A stretch of DNA of 64,000 nucleotides, taken from assembly GCA_963755985.1 (NCBI GenBank), contig CAVWLO010000004.1:434001-498000 (forward strand), given 5' to 3'. The translations under genes and the position numbers were made by a program. This DNA is from DASXMT01 sp963755985 (lineage in GTDB: Bacteria; Actinomycetota; Acidimicrobiia; Acidimicrobiales; RAAP-2). Below are positions 41,993-50,630 of this stretch, in pieces (positions within the stretch are counted from its first letter, which is position 1; the number at the start of each line of letters is the position of its first letter). Below the pieces are notes generated by a model, which worked only from the letters and a program-made list of their open reading frames with translations, did not search any database and was not told where the DNA came from.

Positions 41993-42829
41993 ATGGATTC
42001 TGATCTCTCCGATCTCGACCGATGGGGGCTTCACATGCAAGTTCGTCATCCCGATCTCGATTTCACCGATGTCAGCCCTGTGTGGGCGAGCAACGCCACC
42101 CTGGTGCACACGGTCAACGCGCAGGGCATCGTGCCTGCCTACATCGAGCCCTTCCTCATCAAGGTCATGCGGCGAGCGAAGGCCGAGCTCGATCCGGTCG
42201 AGCATGCCGACCTGCTGGGCGACATGGACATCTTCAACAAACAGGAGGCCCAGCACTTCAAGTTCCACGCCGCTCTCAACACATGGGTCCGCGAGCACGG
42301 CTATGAGGGCATGGTCGCCTACGAGCGCTCCTACGAAGCCGAGTACGACAAAATGTTCCGTACGCGGTCGCTCAAGTGGTTGCTGGCCTACTGCGAGGGC
42401 TTCGAGGCGATGGGCCTGTCCTCTGCGACTCGATGGGTCGACGGCGAGCTCGAGTCCCAGCTCCCCGACGCCGACCCCCGGCCGATCGCATTGTGGAAGT
42501 GGCACCTGGCCGAGGAGTACGAGCACCGCACAGTTGCCTTCCGGGTGTTGAAGGCCCTCTACGGTAAACACCCTGTCTCCTTCTACTTCCTGCGGGTGTC
42601 CGGCTTCTTCCACGCCGCCCGTCACATCCGGCGCAATGTGGCTGGCCTGCAGAAGTACCTGCTGACCACCTACCGTCGCCGAGAGGGCATTCCCGAGCCG
42701 GAGGCCAGGCGGTGGTCGGGGTCCGAACTGACCCAGGTCAAGGAGATCGCCAGCATCTTGTCACCGGCCTACGACCCGGCCCGCGTGAAGCCGCCCCGAC
42801 GCCTCGACGAGGTCCTCGCCGCTACCTGA
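41993..42829 (+). CDS. Predicted metal-dependent hydrolase (PF10118-like)
   Basis: A 278-aa helical protein. FNKQEAQHFKFHAALN and LWKWHLAEEYEHRTVAFRV carry the paired Glu/His sets expected for a ferritin-like di-metal site, as in the uncharacterised PF10118 metal-dependent hydrolases. It is strongly similar to the partial gene at the right edge of the window. It begins the catabolic island, just after a CATAGTA-motif promoter. GAGAGGGGG precedes the start. Substrate unknown. Confidence 0.75.
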   Translation: MDSDLSDLDRWGLHMQVRHPDLDFTDVSPVWASNATLVHTVNAQGIVPAYIEPFLIKVMRRAKAELDPVEHADLLGDMDIFNKQEAQHFKFHAALNTWVREHGYEGMVAYERSYEAEYDKMFRTRSLKWLLAYCEGFEAMGLSSATRWVDGELESQLPDADPRPIALWKWHLAEEYEHRTVAFRVLKALYGKHPVSFYFLRVSGFFHAARHIRRNVAGLQKYLLTTYRRREGIPEPEARRWSGSELTQVKEIASILSPAYDPARVKPPRRLDEVLAAT

Positions 42830-42852
42830 GGTGTCCGATCTGAGGCCCGGTC

Positions 42853-43284
42853 TCACTCCCACAGTGGGCTGATCGGACCGAGAACCGCGCGCAACTCAGC
42901 AGGGATCTCACACTTGCCCGACCCGTCGGTGGCCACCGACACGTACACGGTGCTAGCCATGGCCACCAGCCGATCACCACACCTGACCTCGAATTGCAGG
43001 GTGAACGAGGTTCGCCCCACCTTGGCCAGGGCCAGGCGGACCTCCGCCTGCTCGTCGGCCGCCAGCGAGCCACGCCAGTCGATCTCGGTATGGACGACCT
43101 GGATGTCGTAGCCGCTCTCGACCATCTTCTTGTACGGGAGATCCCGGTCGAGGAGGAACGCCGTCATGGTGTCGTCGAAGTAGGCCAGGTACCACATGTT
43201 GAACACGACCCGTTGCTGGTCGACCTCGAAGTACCGGACCGTAACGGGATGTACGAAGGGCGTAGCGGTCAAAGGCTCACCCAA
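42853..43284 (-). CDS. Acyl-CoA thioesterase (4-hydroxybenzoyl-CoA thioesterase/YbgC type)
   Basis: A 143-aa hotdog-fold protein. TVRYFEVDQQRVVFNMWYLAYFDD carries the conserved Asp region of the YbgC/FcbC group, and VGRTSFTLQFEV is a typical strand. It should release CoA from an acyl- or aroyl-CoA. The start is uncertain: the frame overlaps the end of the Gfo/Idh gene, and TTG at 43284 or TTG at 43272 (overlapping that stop as TTGA) are the options. It is probably translationally coupled. Confidence 0.78.
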   Translation of the reverse strand: MGEPLTATPFVHPVTVRYFEVDQQRVVFNMWYLAYFDDTMTAFLLDRDLPYKKMVESGYDIQVVHTEIDWRGSLAADEQAEVRLALAKVGRTSFTLQFEVRCGDRLVAMASTVYVSVATDGSGKCEIPAELRAVLGPISPLWE

Positions 43285-44360
43285 CCCTCGGACGCGGAGC
43301 TGCGCCGAGCCGCGTCAATGACCTGTTGGACCCGCCAGCCGTCGCCCAGGGTGGGGACCCCCGGTGCGGGCTTTCCGTCGAAGGCGGGCAGCCAGTCCTC
43401 GAGCATGAGGGCGAGGGCCCGGATGGCGCCGGCCGCACGCCTCTCCGGCAAGGGGATGCCGCTACGCGGGGCTCGATGGCCCAGGCCCACCTCGTGCCAG
43501 TCCGAGTCACCGACGCGGGCGGCCCGGACCACGGGCTCGCCGCCTTGTATTGCTCCTTCCACACGGATGGTCCCGTCGCTGCCCAGCAAGTCGAGACCGC
43601 GGTCGCCGTGGAGCAACCCCACGGCCGACGTGATGATGGTGGCCAGGGTCCCACCGGGCAGGCGCAGGACCAAGACCGAGGTGTCGTCGGCATCGACGAC
43701 CAGCTCGCTGCCGTCGCGGCGCCGCCGGAGGGGCACGCTGGTGCGGACATCGGCACACACTGCCTCGGGCACCCCGAACAGGTGTGACAGGAAGTCGATC
43801 TCGTGCGACGCCATGCCCATGAGGTAGCCACCGCCCTGATCGACCCGGTACATCCACTCGGACTGCAGCCCGCGGCTCGGATGCCAGTAGTCGGCCAGCG
43901 CGTGCGCCTGTGCAAAGTAGGCGTGGCCCAGATAGCCGTCGTGCACCAACTGTCGGACGGCGACGCGTTGGTCCTCGTAGCGGCCCTCGAAGCACACGGC
44001 ATGGGCGACGCCGGCCGCCTCGGCTCGTTCGTACATGCGCTTGGCGTCGTCAGCCACCAGGGCCTGCGGCTTCTCGACCAGCACGTGCTTACCGTGCTCG
44101 ATAGCAGCAAGCGTCATCGCAGCGTGCAGGCCGACCGGCGTGCATACAGATATGAGGTCCAGGTCATCGCGCCGGACGAAGGCCTCCCAGTCAGTTGATA
44201 CGTCGGGGATCCCCAATGCGGCACCGGCCTCGCTGACGCGGTCGGGCCGACGGGAGCAGATGGCCGCCACTTCGTATTCCGGGACCATCCGGAACGCAGG
44301 CACCTGCACGGCCGAGCCCCAACCGACACCGATCAACCCCACACGAACGCCCGTCCCCAT
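43269..44360 (-). CDS. Gfo/Idh/MocA family NAD(P)-dependent oxidoreductase
   Basis: A 363-aa protein with an N-terminal Rossmann fold (RVGLIGVGWGSAVQVPAF), the conserved KHVLVEKPQAL with the EKP motif, and YLMGMASHEIDFLSHLFG in the C-terminal domain, where the His is usually catalytic. Family members oxidise or reduce sugars, inositols or related alcohols; the substrate here is unknown. The gene starts 3 bp after the binding-protein gene ends, so the two are cotranscribed. Confidence 0.85.
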   Translation of the reverse strand: MGTGVRVGLIGVGWGSAVQVPAFRMVPEYEVAAICSRRPDRVSEAGAALGIPDVSTDWEAFVRRDDLDLISVCTPVGLHAAMTLAAIEHGKHVLVEKPQALVADDAKRMYERAEAAGVAHAVCFEGRYEDQRVAVRQLVHDGYLGHAYFAQAHALADYWHPSRGLQSEWMYRVDQGGGYLMGMASHEIDFLSHLFGVPEAVCADVRTSVPLRRRRDGSELVVDADDTSVLVLRLPGGTLATIITSAVGLLHGDRGLDLLGSDGTIRVEGAIQGGEPVVRAARVGDSDWHEVGLGHRAPRSGIPLPERRAAGAIRALALMLEDWLPAFDGKPAPGVPTLGDGWRVQQVIDAARRSSASEGWVSL

Positions 44361-44363
44361 GGC

Positions 44364-45572
44364 TCAACCCGGGAAGGTGACCTTGGGCGGCGAGAGGAGC
44401 GGTACCGTGACCGAGTACCCGGTCCCCGTCCCATAGACAACGGCCCCACCGGCTTGGCCCTGGTTGTGGGCCGAGGGGAAGGACACCGGCTCCATGAGGC
44501 CCGGGATGCTGAAGCTGAATCCCTTGTTGAGAGTCGAGATGAGCTTGGCCCCCGTTACGCTCGGACCCACCTTCTTCAGAGCGGCGATGAACATCTCGGC
44601 TGAGATATAGCCGGCCTCGGTCGGCTCACTGTGCAAGGGAGCCGGGCTGATGGTATCGACCGCCTTGGTCATGGTGGCCACGGCAGCGGTCTGCTGTTCC
44701 CACGGCGCTTGCTGCAGTTCCACGTACGCACCCTTGGCGATCGATGCCACCCGCGGGTCGTACATGGATTTGGCGAAGTAGTGACCGGTCATTCCGGCGT
44801 GGGTCAGCGCCTGGTACAGGCCGACATCGGTGAGCGGTGGCAACAGAGTGTCGACTGCATCGGGTTGCTTCCCGTTGTTGGCCGCCAGGATCTGGTTTAC
44901 GTAGGGCGAGAAGTCGCTGACCGTCGCCGGCGGAGATGGGATGGACGTCAGGGAGGTCACGACCTTGGCCCCGAGAGTGGTCCATTCCTTCTTCTGATCG
45001 TTGACGGCAGTGATTGCCGCCGTGTTGTTGATCCCGACCAGGGCCACCGTCTTGCCCCGGCAATTCCCCCCGGGAAACGAGATGCACTCGGGATAGGCGG
45101 TGTTGGAAGTTACCGTGACCGTCGGGCTCTGGCCGGCGCCGATGTAACTGAACCCGTTGTTGGACCCGGTCCAGCCGGCGGAGATGCCCCAGCCGAAGTA
45201 GGGAATGTTGGCCTTGGCCAAGGTCGCCCCCCCGACCCACGCCTGGGTCATAACGGGGAGGACGGCCATGACCCCTTCGTTCACCAGTGTCTTGGCCGCG
45301 GTGATGTCCGTGGTCGGGTTGGCATCGTCTTCTTCCATCCCTATGAACTTGATCATGCGGCCGTTCAGCCCACCTGCCGCGTTGAACTGATTGAAGACGG
45401 CCTTCGCCCCGGCATCGGCTCCCGCATAGGAAGCTTGCGTCCATACCCCTCCGACAACGATCGGGCTCGTGTCCGCGGCGGCCGCCGGCCCGGTGGATCC
45501 CGCGACGGCCACGGCGCTCAGCGCCGTCACCGCGCTCATGACCGTCAACAACAGCTTGGTTGGCCGTCTCAT
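44364..45572 (-). CDS. ABC transporter substrate-binding protein, branched-chain amino acid type (orphan)
   Basis: A 402-aa secreted protein with a Sec signal (KLLLTVMSAVTALSAVAVAGS, AAAADTSP cleavage region). IVVGGVWTQASYAGADAGAKAVFNQFNAAGGLNGRMI and DDANPTTDITAAKTLV are the LivK-type fold. No Lipobox Cys is seen. No ABC permease or ATPase is in the window, so it must work with components encoded elsewhere or act as a sensor. It heads the minus-strand operon with the Gfo/Idh and thioesterase genes. Confidence 0.85.
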   Translation of the reverse strand: MRRPTKLLLTVMSAVTALSAVAVAGSTGPAAAADTSPIVVGGVWTQASYAGADAGAKAVFNQFNAAGGLNGRMIKFIGMEEDDANPTTDITAAKTLVNEGVMAVLPVMTQAWVGGATLAKANIPYFGWGISAGWTGSNNGFSYIGAGQSPTVTVTSNTAYPECISFPGGNCRGKTVALVGINNTAAITAVNDQKKEWTTLGAKVVTSLTSIPSPPATVSDFSPYVNQILAANNGKQPDAVDTLLPPLTDVGLYQALTHAGMTGHYFAKSMYDPRVASIAKGAYVELQQAPWEQQTAAVATMTKAVDTISPAPLHSEPTEAGYISAEMFIAALKKVGPSVTGAKLISTLNKGFSFSIPGLMEPVSFPSAHNQGQAGGAVVYGTGTGYSVTVPLLSPPKVTFPG

Positions 45573-45676
45573 GCATCCCCTCAGTGAACCGTAGGCACCG
45601 CGTCACGATGGCTCCGTCTCCGGTTCCCAACCACTGAAACCTGACATGCGAGGCGGCCGTTGTCAAGGGGTAAACA

Positions 45677-45687
45677 TCATACGATGA
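45677..45687 (-). promoter_or_regulatory. TCAT-N3-ATGA palindrome upstream of binding-protein operon
   Basis: TCATACGATGA is an 11-bp perfect dyad (TCAT, ACG, ATGA). Read on the minus strand it gives TCATCGTATGAT, a one-mismatch version of the island's CATAGTATGAT motif, oriented toward the binding-protein gene that starts at 45572. Confidence 0.5.
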
Positions 45688-45806
45688 CAATCCAGGTTCG
45701 AGCCATCGCCAGCCCAGTCCCGATATGGGCCGCCAAGTGGTTCCGCCAACCGGTTCCGCCGACAGGTTCCGCCAACGGGTGCGACCGACCCGGTGCCACC
45801 GGCCGA

Positions 45807-47321
45807 TCACTCGAACATGTCGACGGACCTGGCCGGGTCGAGCACATCGTGCAGCCGCCGATAGCAGCGCTCGCTGTCGTCTTGCCAGGCTGCGACCACC
45901 CCGGCAAGGTCCCCCTTTCGGGCCAGTGCGAGCAGCTCGCGGCGCCACCGCTGGAAGAGGCCCTTCGACCACCCCGTCGTCAGGGTGGCCCGGGATTCGC
46001 CGGCGGCCACACTCCGAGCGACCAGGTCCCGTCCGATCGCGCTCAGGCAGCGAAGGGTGTCGTTGGCCGTGCTCTCGGACAACGCGCCGAGCAACCCCAG
46101 TGCGCCCCCGATGCGGTCGGCCGTCGTCGCCCCGCTCCCCTGCTCAGCACTCACCGCGTCGAGAGACGCGGCCAAGCGGGGCAGGTCGGACTCGACCAGG
46201 TTGTGGCTGACGCAGCGCTCGAGCACCAGTTGGGCCTCGAGGAGCTGTCCGATCGTCGCGCCGGACCGCTGAAGCAGAAGACCCGTATGCCACACGGCCG
46301 TGGCCACGTTGGGAAGCTTGACCCGCCCGCCGTGGTGAGAGCCACGGATCGGCTGGACCAGGTGCTCGGCCTCGAGGACGCGCAGGGCCTCGCGCACCGA
46401 CGGGCGAGACAGGCCGAACTGCTCCATCAGCGCGCTCTCCGTTGGCACCGAGGCGCCCTCGGCCATCTCGCCGCCGATGATGCGCCGTCGCAGCTGACCA
46501 GCCACGATGTCGGCCCCTTTGGGAAGCCGGGTCATCGGCCGGGCGCCCCGCGGGGCCGAGCCCCAATCCAGGCCGGTGGAACCGTCGCTGAAGAGGTCGA
46601 GGACGGTCTTGGCCGAGGTCTTGGCCAGCGTGCGCGAGGTGGCGTGCAAGTGGCGAACCCAGAGGGACCGGGCCTCGGCGGTGGACCCGTCGTCGATCAG
46701 ATCCAGGACCTCCCGGTGGGTGGCGTGGGTCCGCCGGTGGTTGGCCCCCTCGTCCACCGTCCCGGTCAGGGCGGCGATGTTGTGGCGCTCGCGGATCTCG
46801 CGCAGAATGCCGAGCAGGGCGGTCAACGCCTGGTTCCCGAGCGCAGTGGGAAGCACCTCGTGGAAGTGGCTTCCGGCCAGCACGAAGGCGGACGAGTTCT
46901 CCAAGACCCGTGCCTCCGACCTCAGGGCGAGCTCGAGGAGCTCGGTCGAACGGGCCGGTGACTCGGCGATCAGCCCGACGATCTCGGGCTCCACGGCGGT
47001 GAGGGCGGCGTCGACGTCCTCGAGCGTCGTGCCCTGCGCCTGCAACAGGAGACCGCAGTACCGAGCGGCGACCCGGGCGTCGGGGAGGGTGACCCGAGCC
47101 CCTCCCCCGGCACCGCGGCGGATGGTGACGAACGAATCCCACTCGAGCAGCCTCATGGCCTCCCGCATCACGGCCCTCGACACGCAGTAGCGGTCCATGA
47201 GGTCGGCCTCCGGCGGGAGGAGCTGGCCCTCACTCAGCGTCCCTTCGACGATCTGCCGACAGAGGTCGCGGGCGATGAGGTCGGCGGCCTTGGCCTGGGG
47301 TCGTGCGTCGGCGGTGGTCAA
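45807..47321 (-). CDS. Tandem-duplicated GntR/FadR-type regulator (two HTH-FCD units in one chain)
   Basis: A 504-aa protein, twice the usual FadR-type length. Unit 1: winged HTH at about 14-80 (LSEGQLLPPEADLMDRYCVSRAVMREAMRLLE) and FCD-like domain about 100-225 (NHRRTHATHREVLDLI). Unit 2: HTH about 265-335 (PTESALMEQFGLSRPSVREALRVLE) and a second, more diverged FCD-like domain. GntR proteins normally act as dimers, so this is a covalent pseudo-dimer. The start is TTG at 47321, without a good ribosome site. A CATAGTA half-motif lies 48 bp upstream. Confidence 0.85.
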   Translation of the reverse strand: MTTADARPQAKAADLIARDLCRQIVEGTLSEGQLLPPEADLMDRYCVSRAVMREAMRLLEWDSFVTIRRGAGGGARVTLPDARVAARYCGLLLQAQGTTLEDVDAALTAVEPEIVGLIAESPARSTELLELALRSEARVLENSSAFVLAGSHFHEVLPTALGNQALTALLGILREIRERHNIAALTGTVDEGANHRRTHATHREVLDLIDDGSTAEARSLWVRHLHATSRTLAKTSAKTVLDLFSDGSTGLDWGSAPRGARPMTRLPKGADIVAGQLRRRIIGGEMAEGASVPTESALMEQFGLSRPSVREALRVLEAEHLVQPIRGSHHGGRVKLPNVATAVWHTGLLLQRSGATIGQLLEAQLVLERCVSHNLVESDLPRLAASLDAVSAEQGSGATTADRIGGALGLLGALSESTANDTLRCLSAIGRDLVARSVAAGESRATLTTGWSKGLFQRWRRELLALARKGDLAGVVAAWQDDSERCYRRLHDVLDPARSVDMFE

Positions 47322-47368
47322 GAGAAACCCCTAGACGGGTGGGCAAAAGGGCGACGTGTCGCTCCCTC

Positions 47369-47375
47369 TACTATG
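47369..47375 (-). promoter_or_regulatory. CATAGTA half-site upstream of the GntR gene
   Basis: TACTATG on the plus strand (CATAGTA on the coding strand) lies 48 bp before the regulator's start. It matches the core of the island motif but lacks the TATGAT extension. If real it would suggest autoregulation. Confidence 0.3.
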
Positions 47376-47437
47376 GGCGACTTAGGCACCGTCCCCGTGG
47401 ACCTAGCGTCGGCCGGACCGAGCATGGGCAGGCCTCC

Positions 47438-48571
47438 TCACGCCGTGGGCATGCCCAAGACGCGCTGGGCGATGATGTTCCGCTGGATCTGGGCCGAGCC
47501 GCCATAGATGCTGAGTGCCCGAGAGTGCAGGTAGTCGTGGAGGGCGGCCGTGTCCTCACCGAGTAGCGCCCGGTCACCGGAGAGCTCCAGGCGGAGCCGC
47601 GACAGCTCCTGCTCCACCTGGACCATGAGGAGCTTGTCGGCCGAGCCCTCGGGCCCGGGCTCACCGGTGGCCCGCGACGAGAGGCTGCGCAGCACGTGGA
47701 GCCGGAGCACCTCCATATGGACGTAGGTTCGGGCCAGGCGGCGCCGCACGTCGGGAACGCCGTCGAGCTCGCCCCGCCGGGCCGACCGCTCCAGTTGGCC
47801 CAAGAGCTTGGAGCCCCGGGCCACGGCGCCGACGTCGGCCGGGCCCCGCTCGTAGGCCAGAGTCTTCATGGCCAGGCGCCAGCCCTCGCCGGGCGCCCCG
47901 ATCCGCTGGTCGACGGGCACCCGGACGTCGTCGAAGAAGATCTCGGAGAGCTCCTCAGAGTGGTCGATCTGATGGATCGGCCGCACCGTGACCCCGGGCG
48001 AGTCCACCCGGAGGGCCAGGGCCGAGATCCCCTTGTGCTTGGGGACCCCGGGGTCGGTGCGCACCAGGAGCAGGCACCAATCGGCCCATTTGCCGAAGGT
48101 GGTCCACACCTTCTGGCCGTTGACGACGTACTCGTCCCCGTCAAGGTCGGCTCTGGTCGACAAGGCGGCGAGGTCCGAGCCGGCGCCTGGCTCGCTGAAG
48201 CCCTGGCACCACATCTCCTCGCAGGTGAGCAGGGAGGGGAGGTAGCGGAGCTGCTGCTCGACCGTGCCAAACCCGAGGACGGCGCGGGCCAAAAAGCCGA
48301 TATTGCGGGGCGGGGGCGGCGCGTCGGTGAGGGCGATCTCCTCGTTGAAGATGCCCTCGTAGATCGGCGCCAGCCCGCGCCCACCGACGGCCACGGGCAG
48401 CGAGAGCCCGAGCCAGCCGGCCTTGGCCAGCTCCTGGTGCCAGCGCCGTAGGAAGGCCACCGTCGCTTCCTCGTCCGAGGGATCGGGGCGGGCAGGGGGA
48501 ATGTTCCCGACCAGCCAGCCATGGAGGTCGGCACGGAAGGCCGCCTCATCCGGGCTGTCCTCGTAGTTCAT
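47438..48571 (-). CDS. Acyl-CoA dehydrogenase
   Basis: A 377-aa FAD-dependent acyl-CoA dehydrogenase. WLGLSLPVAVGGRGLAP, WCQGFSEPGAGSDLAAL and VNGQKVWTTFGKWADW bind flavin and substrate; the C-terminus has YGGSAQIQRNIIAQRVLG. The next gene upstream is another, shorter dehydrogenase in the same operon, an arrangement like the alpha2beta2 FadE pairs used for steroid side chains in mycobacteria. The two genes are separated by a 23-bp duplication. Confidence 0.88.
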   Translation of the reverse strand: MNYEDSPDEAAFRADLHGWLVGNIPPARPDPSDEEATVAFLRRWHQELAKAGWLGLSLPVAVGGRGLAPIYEGIFNEEIALTDAPPPPRNIGFLARAVLGFGTVEQQLRYLPSLLTCEEMWCQGFSEPGAGSDLAALSTRADLDGDEYVVNGQKVWTTFGKWADWCLLLVRTDPGVPKHKGISALALRVDSPGVTVRPIHQIDHSEELSEIFFDDVRVPVDQRIGAPGEGWRLAMKTLAYERGPADVGAVARGSKLLGQLERSARRGELDGVPDVRRRLARTYVHMEVLRLHVLRSLSSRATGEPGPEGSADKLLMVQVEQELSRLRLELSGDRALLGEDTAALHDYLHSRALSIYGGSAQIQRNIIAQRVLGMPTA

Positions 48572-48608
48572 GCCACCGACCCGAGGTAGTTCATGCCACC
48601 GACCCGAG
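48563..48608. repeat. 23-bp tandem duplication at the junction of two acyl-CoA dehydrogenase genes
   Basis: Two exact copies of a 23-bp unit (48563-48585, 48586-48608). One contains the start of the downstream dehydrogenase and the other the stop of the upstream one. Within a single unit the stop and start would overlap as ATGA, which suggests the ancestral junction before duplication. Confidence 0.9.
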
Positions 48609-49622
48609 GCGCTGGTCGGCGATGGCCTCGATCTGCACCAGCTCGTCGCCGAGGGTGCGCCGGGCGAGGAGGCCCCGACGGAGGTACACGTGGGGCAACG
48701 TGTCCCAGGTTATGGCAACACCCCCGAGGACTTGCACGGCGGTCTGGGCCACGTCGACCACCGACTCGGCGGCGAAGGCCTTCGCCGTCCGGGCTGCGGC
48801 CAGCGCGGCCTCGGGTTCCAGGCGCCCGACCGCCCAGGCGGCGTACCAGGTCGCACTGCGCACCCCCTCGGTCAGCACGTAGCTGTCGGCACACAGGTGC
48901 TGGATGGCCTGGAAGGCCCCGATGCGGGTGCCGAACTGCACCCGGTCCCGGCTGTAGCCGACCGCCGTGGCCAACGATCCCTCCATGACCCCCAACTGGT
49001 CGGCGGCCAGCAGGGCCAGTGCGAGCGCCTCCCAGTCCAGCCATTGGGACTTGCTGACCGGTCGTCCCACCGAGCCGATGGCCGTCGAACGAGGTTCGCC
49101 ATCCAGACGGACCAGCTCCCGGGTCAGGTCAGCGCCCACGATCCGTTCGCCCTCGACGGCGACCACGCGGAGCCGGCCGTCTTCGTCCACCATGATGGCC
49201 CCGTCGGCCCCTGCCGCGTCCCAGACCACGGCGCCGGGCGAGCCGTACCGGGCGACGAACCGAAGGGTTGGGTCGAGGGCCACGGGCAGGCGAAGCGTGC
49301 CCCGGGCGACCTCGGTCAGCACATCGACCGGTGCGCCCGCCGTCGCGAGCAGGTCTGCTCCGAGAAGGACGCCGAGGAACGGAACCGCGCACAGGTGGCG
49401 CGCCAGGTGCTCCACCACGATCATCGCCTCGGTCGCCGAGGCCGCCCCGCCGCCCGCCGCCTCCGGGAGCCGGATCCCCACCAGCCCCGCGCCAGCCAGC
49501 GCCTCCCAACCGTCGGCCGGTGGTGCGGCCAGATCCTTGCTGGTCGTCGGGGCCATGCGCCCAGCGATGGCCTCGACCGTCTCGGCCAGGAGCTCCTGCT
49601 CGTCGGTGAATGAGACGTTCAT
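48591..49622 (-). CDS. Acyl-CoA dehydrogenase (short, second-subunit type)
   Basis: A 343-aa dehydrogenase relative. It starts VSFTDEQELLAETVEAIAGR and has GLVGIRLPEAAGGGAAS; the C-terminal helices show GVMEGSLATAVGYSRDRVQFGTRIGAFQAIQHLCAD and VLGGVAITWDTLPHVYLRR. The middle domain is diverged, as in the partner subunits of heteromeric dehydrogenases. The ATG at 49622 is where homology begins. It is the first gene of the pair and lies downstream of a CATAGTATGAT motif. Confidence 0.85.
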   Translation of the reverse strand: MNVSFTDEQELLAETVEAIAGRMAPTTSKDLAAPPADGWEALAGAGLVGIRLPEAAGGGAASATEAMIVVEHLARHLCAVPFLGVLLGADLLATAGAPVDVLTEVARGTLRLPVALDPTLRFVARYGSPGAVVWDAAGADGAIMVDEDGRLRVVAVEGERIVGADLTRELVRLDGEPRSTAIGSVGRPVSKSQWLDWEALALALLAADQLGVMEGSLATAVGYSRDRVQFGTRIGAFQAIQHLCADSYVLTEGVRSATWYAAWAVGRLEPEAALAAARTAKAFAAESVVDVAQTAVQVLGGVAITWDTLPHVYLRRGLLARRTLGDELVQIEAIADQRLGSVA

Positions 49623-49798
49623 CGACCGCTCGGGCCCGTGGCCTGGCCGCCGCGACAGCGCACACAAGGCGGGCTCGCCTGCTCGGGGACCAGCATTGTG
49701 ACGGGGGCTTGCACTGACGGGACTTCCTCCTCGGCCCTCTGTTCGGGCAGTCGGGGCGGCAACCAGAGGCGGGCAGTAGGGTCGGCCTGCCCGGGCGA

Positions 49799-49820
49799 AT
49801 GATAAATAATCATACTATGA
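49799..49820 (-). promoter_or_regulatory. AT-rich dyad upstream of dehydrogenase pair and hydrolase
   Basis: ATGAT (49799-49803) and ATCAT (49809-49813) form a dyad with 5-bp spacing, running into TCATACTATGA (49810-49820), a TCAT-N3-ATGA palindrome. On the minus strand it reads TCATAGTATGAT, toward the dehydrogenase genes. The rest of the 301-bp gap (49623-49923) holds no gene; GGGTCAATGGCACAG occurs twice near 49850-49875. Confidence 0.5.
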
Positions 49821-49923
49821 CGAGAGGCCGGGACAGGAGGGCTGTGACAGGGTCAATGGCACAGACGGGGTCAATGGCACAGGAGACCTACGACAGAGGA
49901 CCGGGACACTCGGCGGTAGCCCG

Positions 49924-50622
49924 ATGACCACGTATGCCCTCGTGCACGGGGGCGCCCACGGCGGATGGTGCTGGGAGCTGGTCGTTCCCGAGCTCGAGCA
50001 GCGCGGCCACCGCGCCGTGTTCCCCGACCTGCCGATTGAGGACCCCGCGGCCGGGGCCCGGGCCTGGGCCGATGTGGTGGCCGAGGCGCTGGCCGGCACC
50101 GACGACGACGTGGTCGTGGTCGGCCATTCACTCGGCGGTCTGGCCGTCCCCGTCGTCGCCACCCTCCGACCCGTGAGACACATGGTCTTCCTCGGTGCCA
50201 TGGTCCCCGTGCCCGGAACCGTCTACCTCGACTATCTGGCCACCGAGCCGGATGCCGTCACGTTCGCCCCGGCCACCAGCCTCGGCGAGGGGGTGATGCC
50301 CGACAGCCCGCCGTCGGGCATCACCTGGGACGAGGCGTTCGCGGGTTTCTACCACGACTGTCCGCCCGACCTCGCTCGACACGCCTGGGAACGGCTCCGA
50401 CCGCAAGCCCTGACCGTGTTCACCGAGGCGTGCCCGATCGGCGAGTGGCCCGACGTTCCCGCCACGACGGTGGTGATGGCCGAGGACCGGGCGGTCAACC
50501 CGGCATGGTCCCGGCGAGTGGCCCGAGAGCGCATCCGCTCCGGCCTGGTGGAACTGCCCGGGAGCCACTCCCCCTTCTACAGCCGGCCCGGCCAGCTGGC
50601 CGACGTGCTCGCCGCCCTCTGA
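49924..50622 (+). CDS. Alpha/beta hydrolase
   Basis: A 232-aa protein of the compact esterase/hydroxynitrile-lyase-like group. ALVHGGAHGGWCWELV is the oxyanion segment, VVVGHSLGGLAVP the nucleophile Ser, and LPGSHSPFYSRP holds the His. It should cleave an ester or thioester bond, substrate unknown. It is divergent from the acyl-CoA dehydrogenase pair and ends 8 bp from the convergent CoA-transferase-like gene. Confidence 0.82.
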   Translation: MTTYALVHGGAHGGWCWELVVPELEQRGHRAVFPDLPIEDPAAGARAWADVVAEALAGTDDDVVVVGHSLGGLAVPVVATLRPVRHMVFLGAMVPVPGTVYLDYLATEPDAVTFAPATSLGEGVMPDSPPSGITWDEAFAGFYHDCPPDLARHAWERLRPQALTVFTEACPIGEWPDVPATTVVMAEDRAVNPAWSRRVARERIRSGLVELPGSHSPFYSRPGQLADVLAAL

Positions 50623-50630
50623 CCCGGCGG

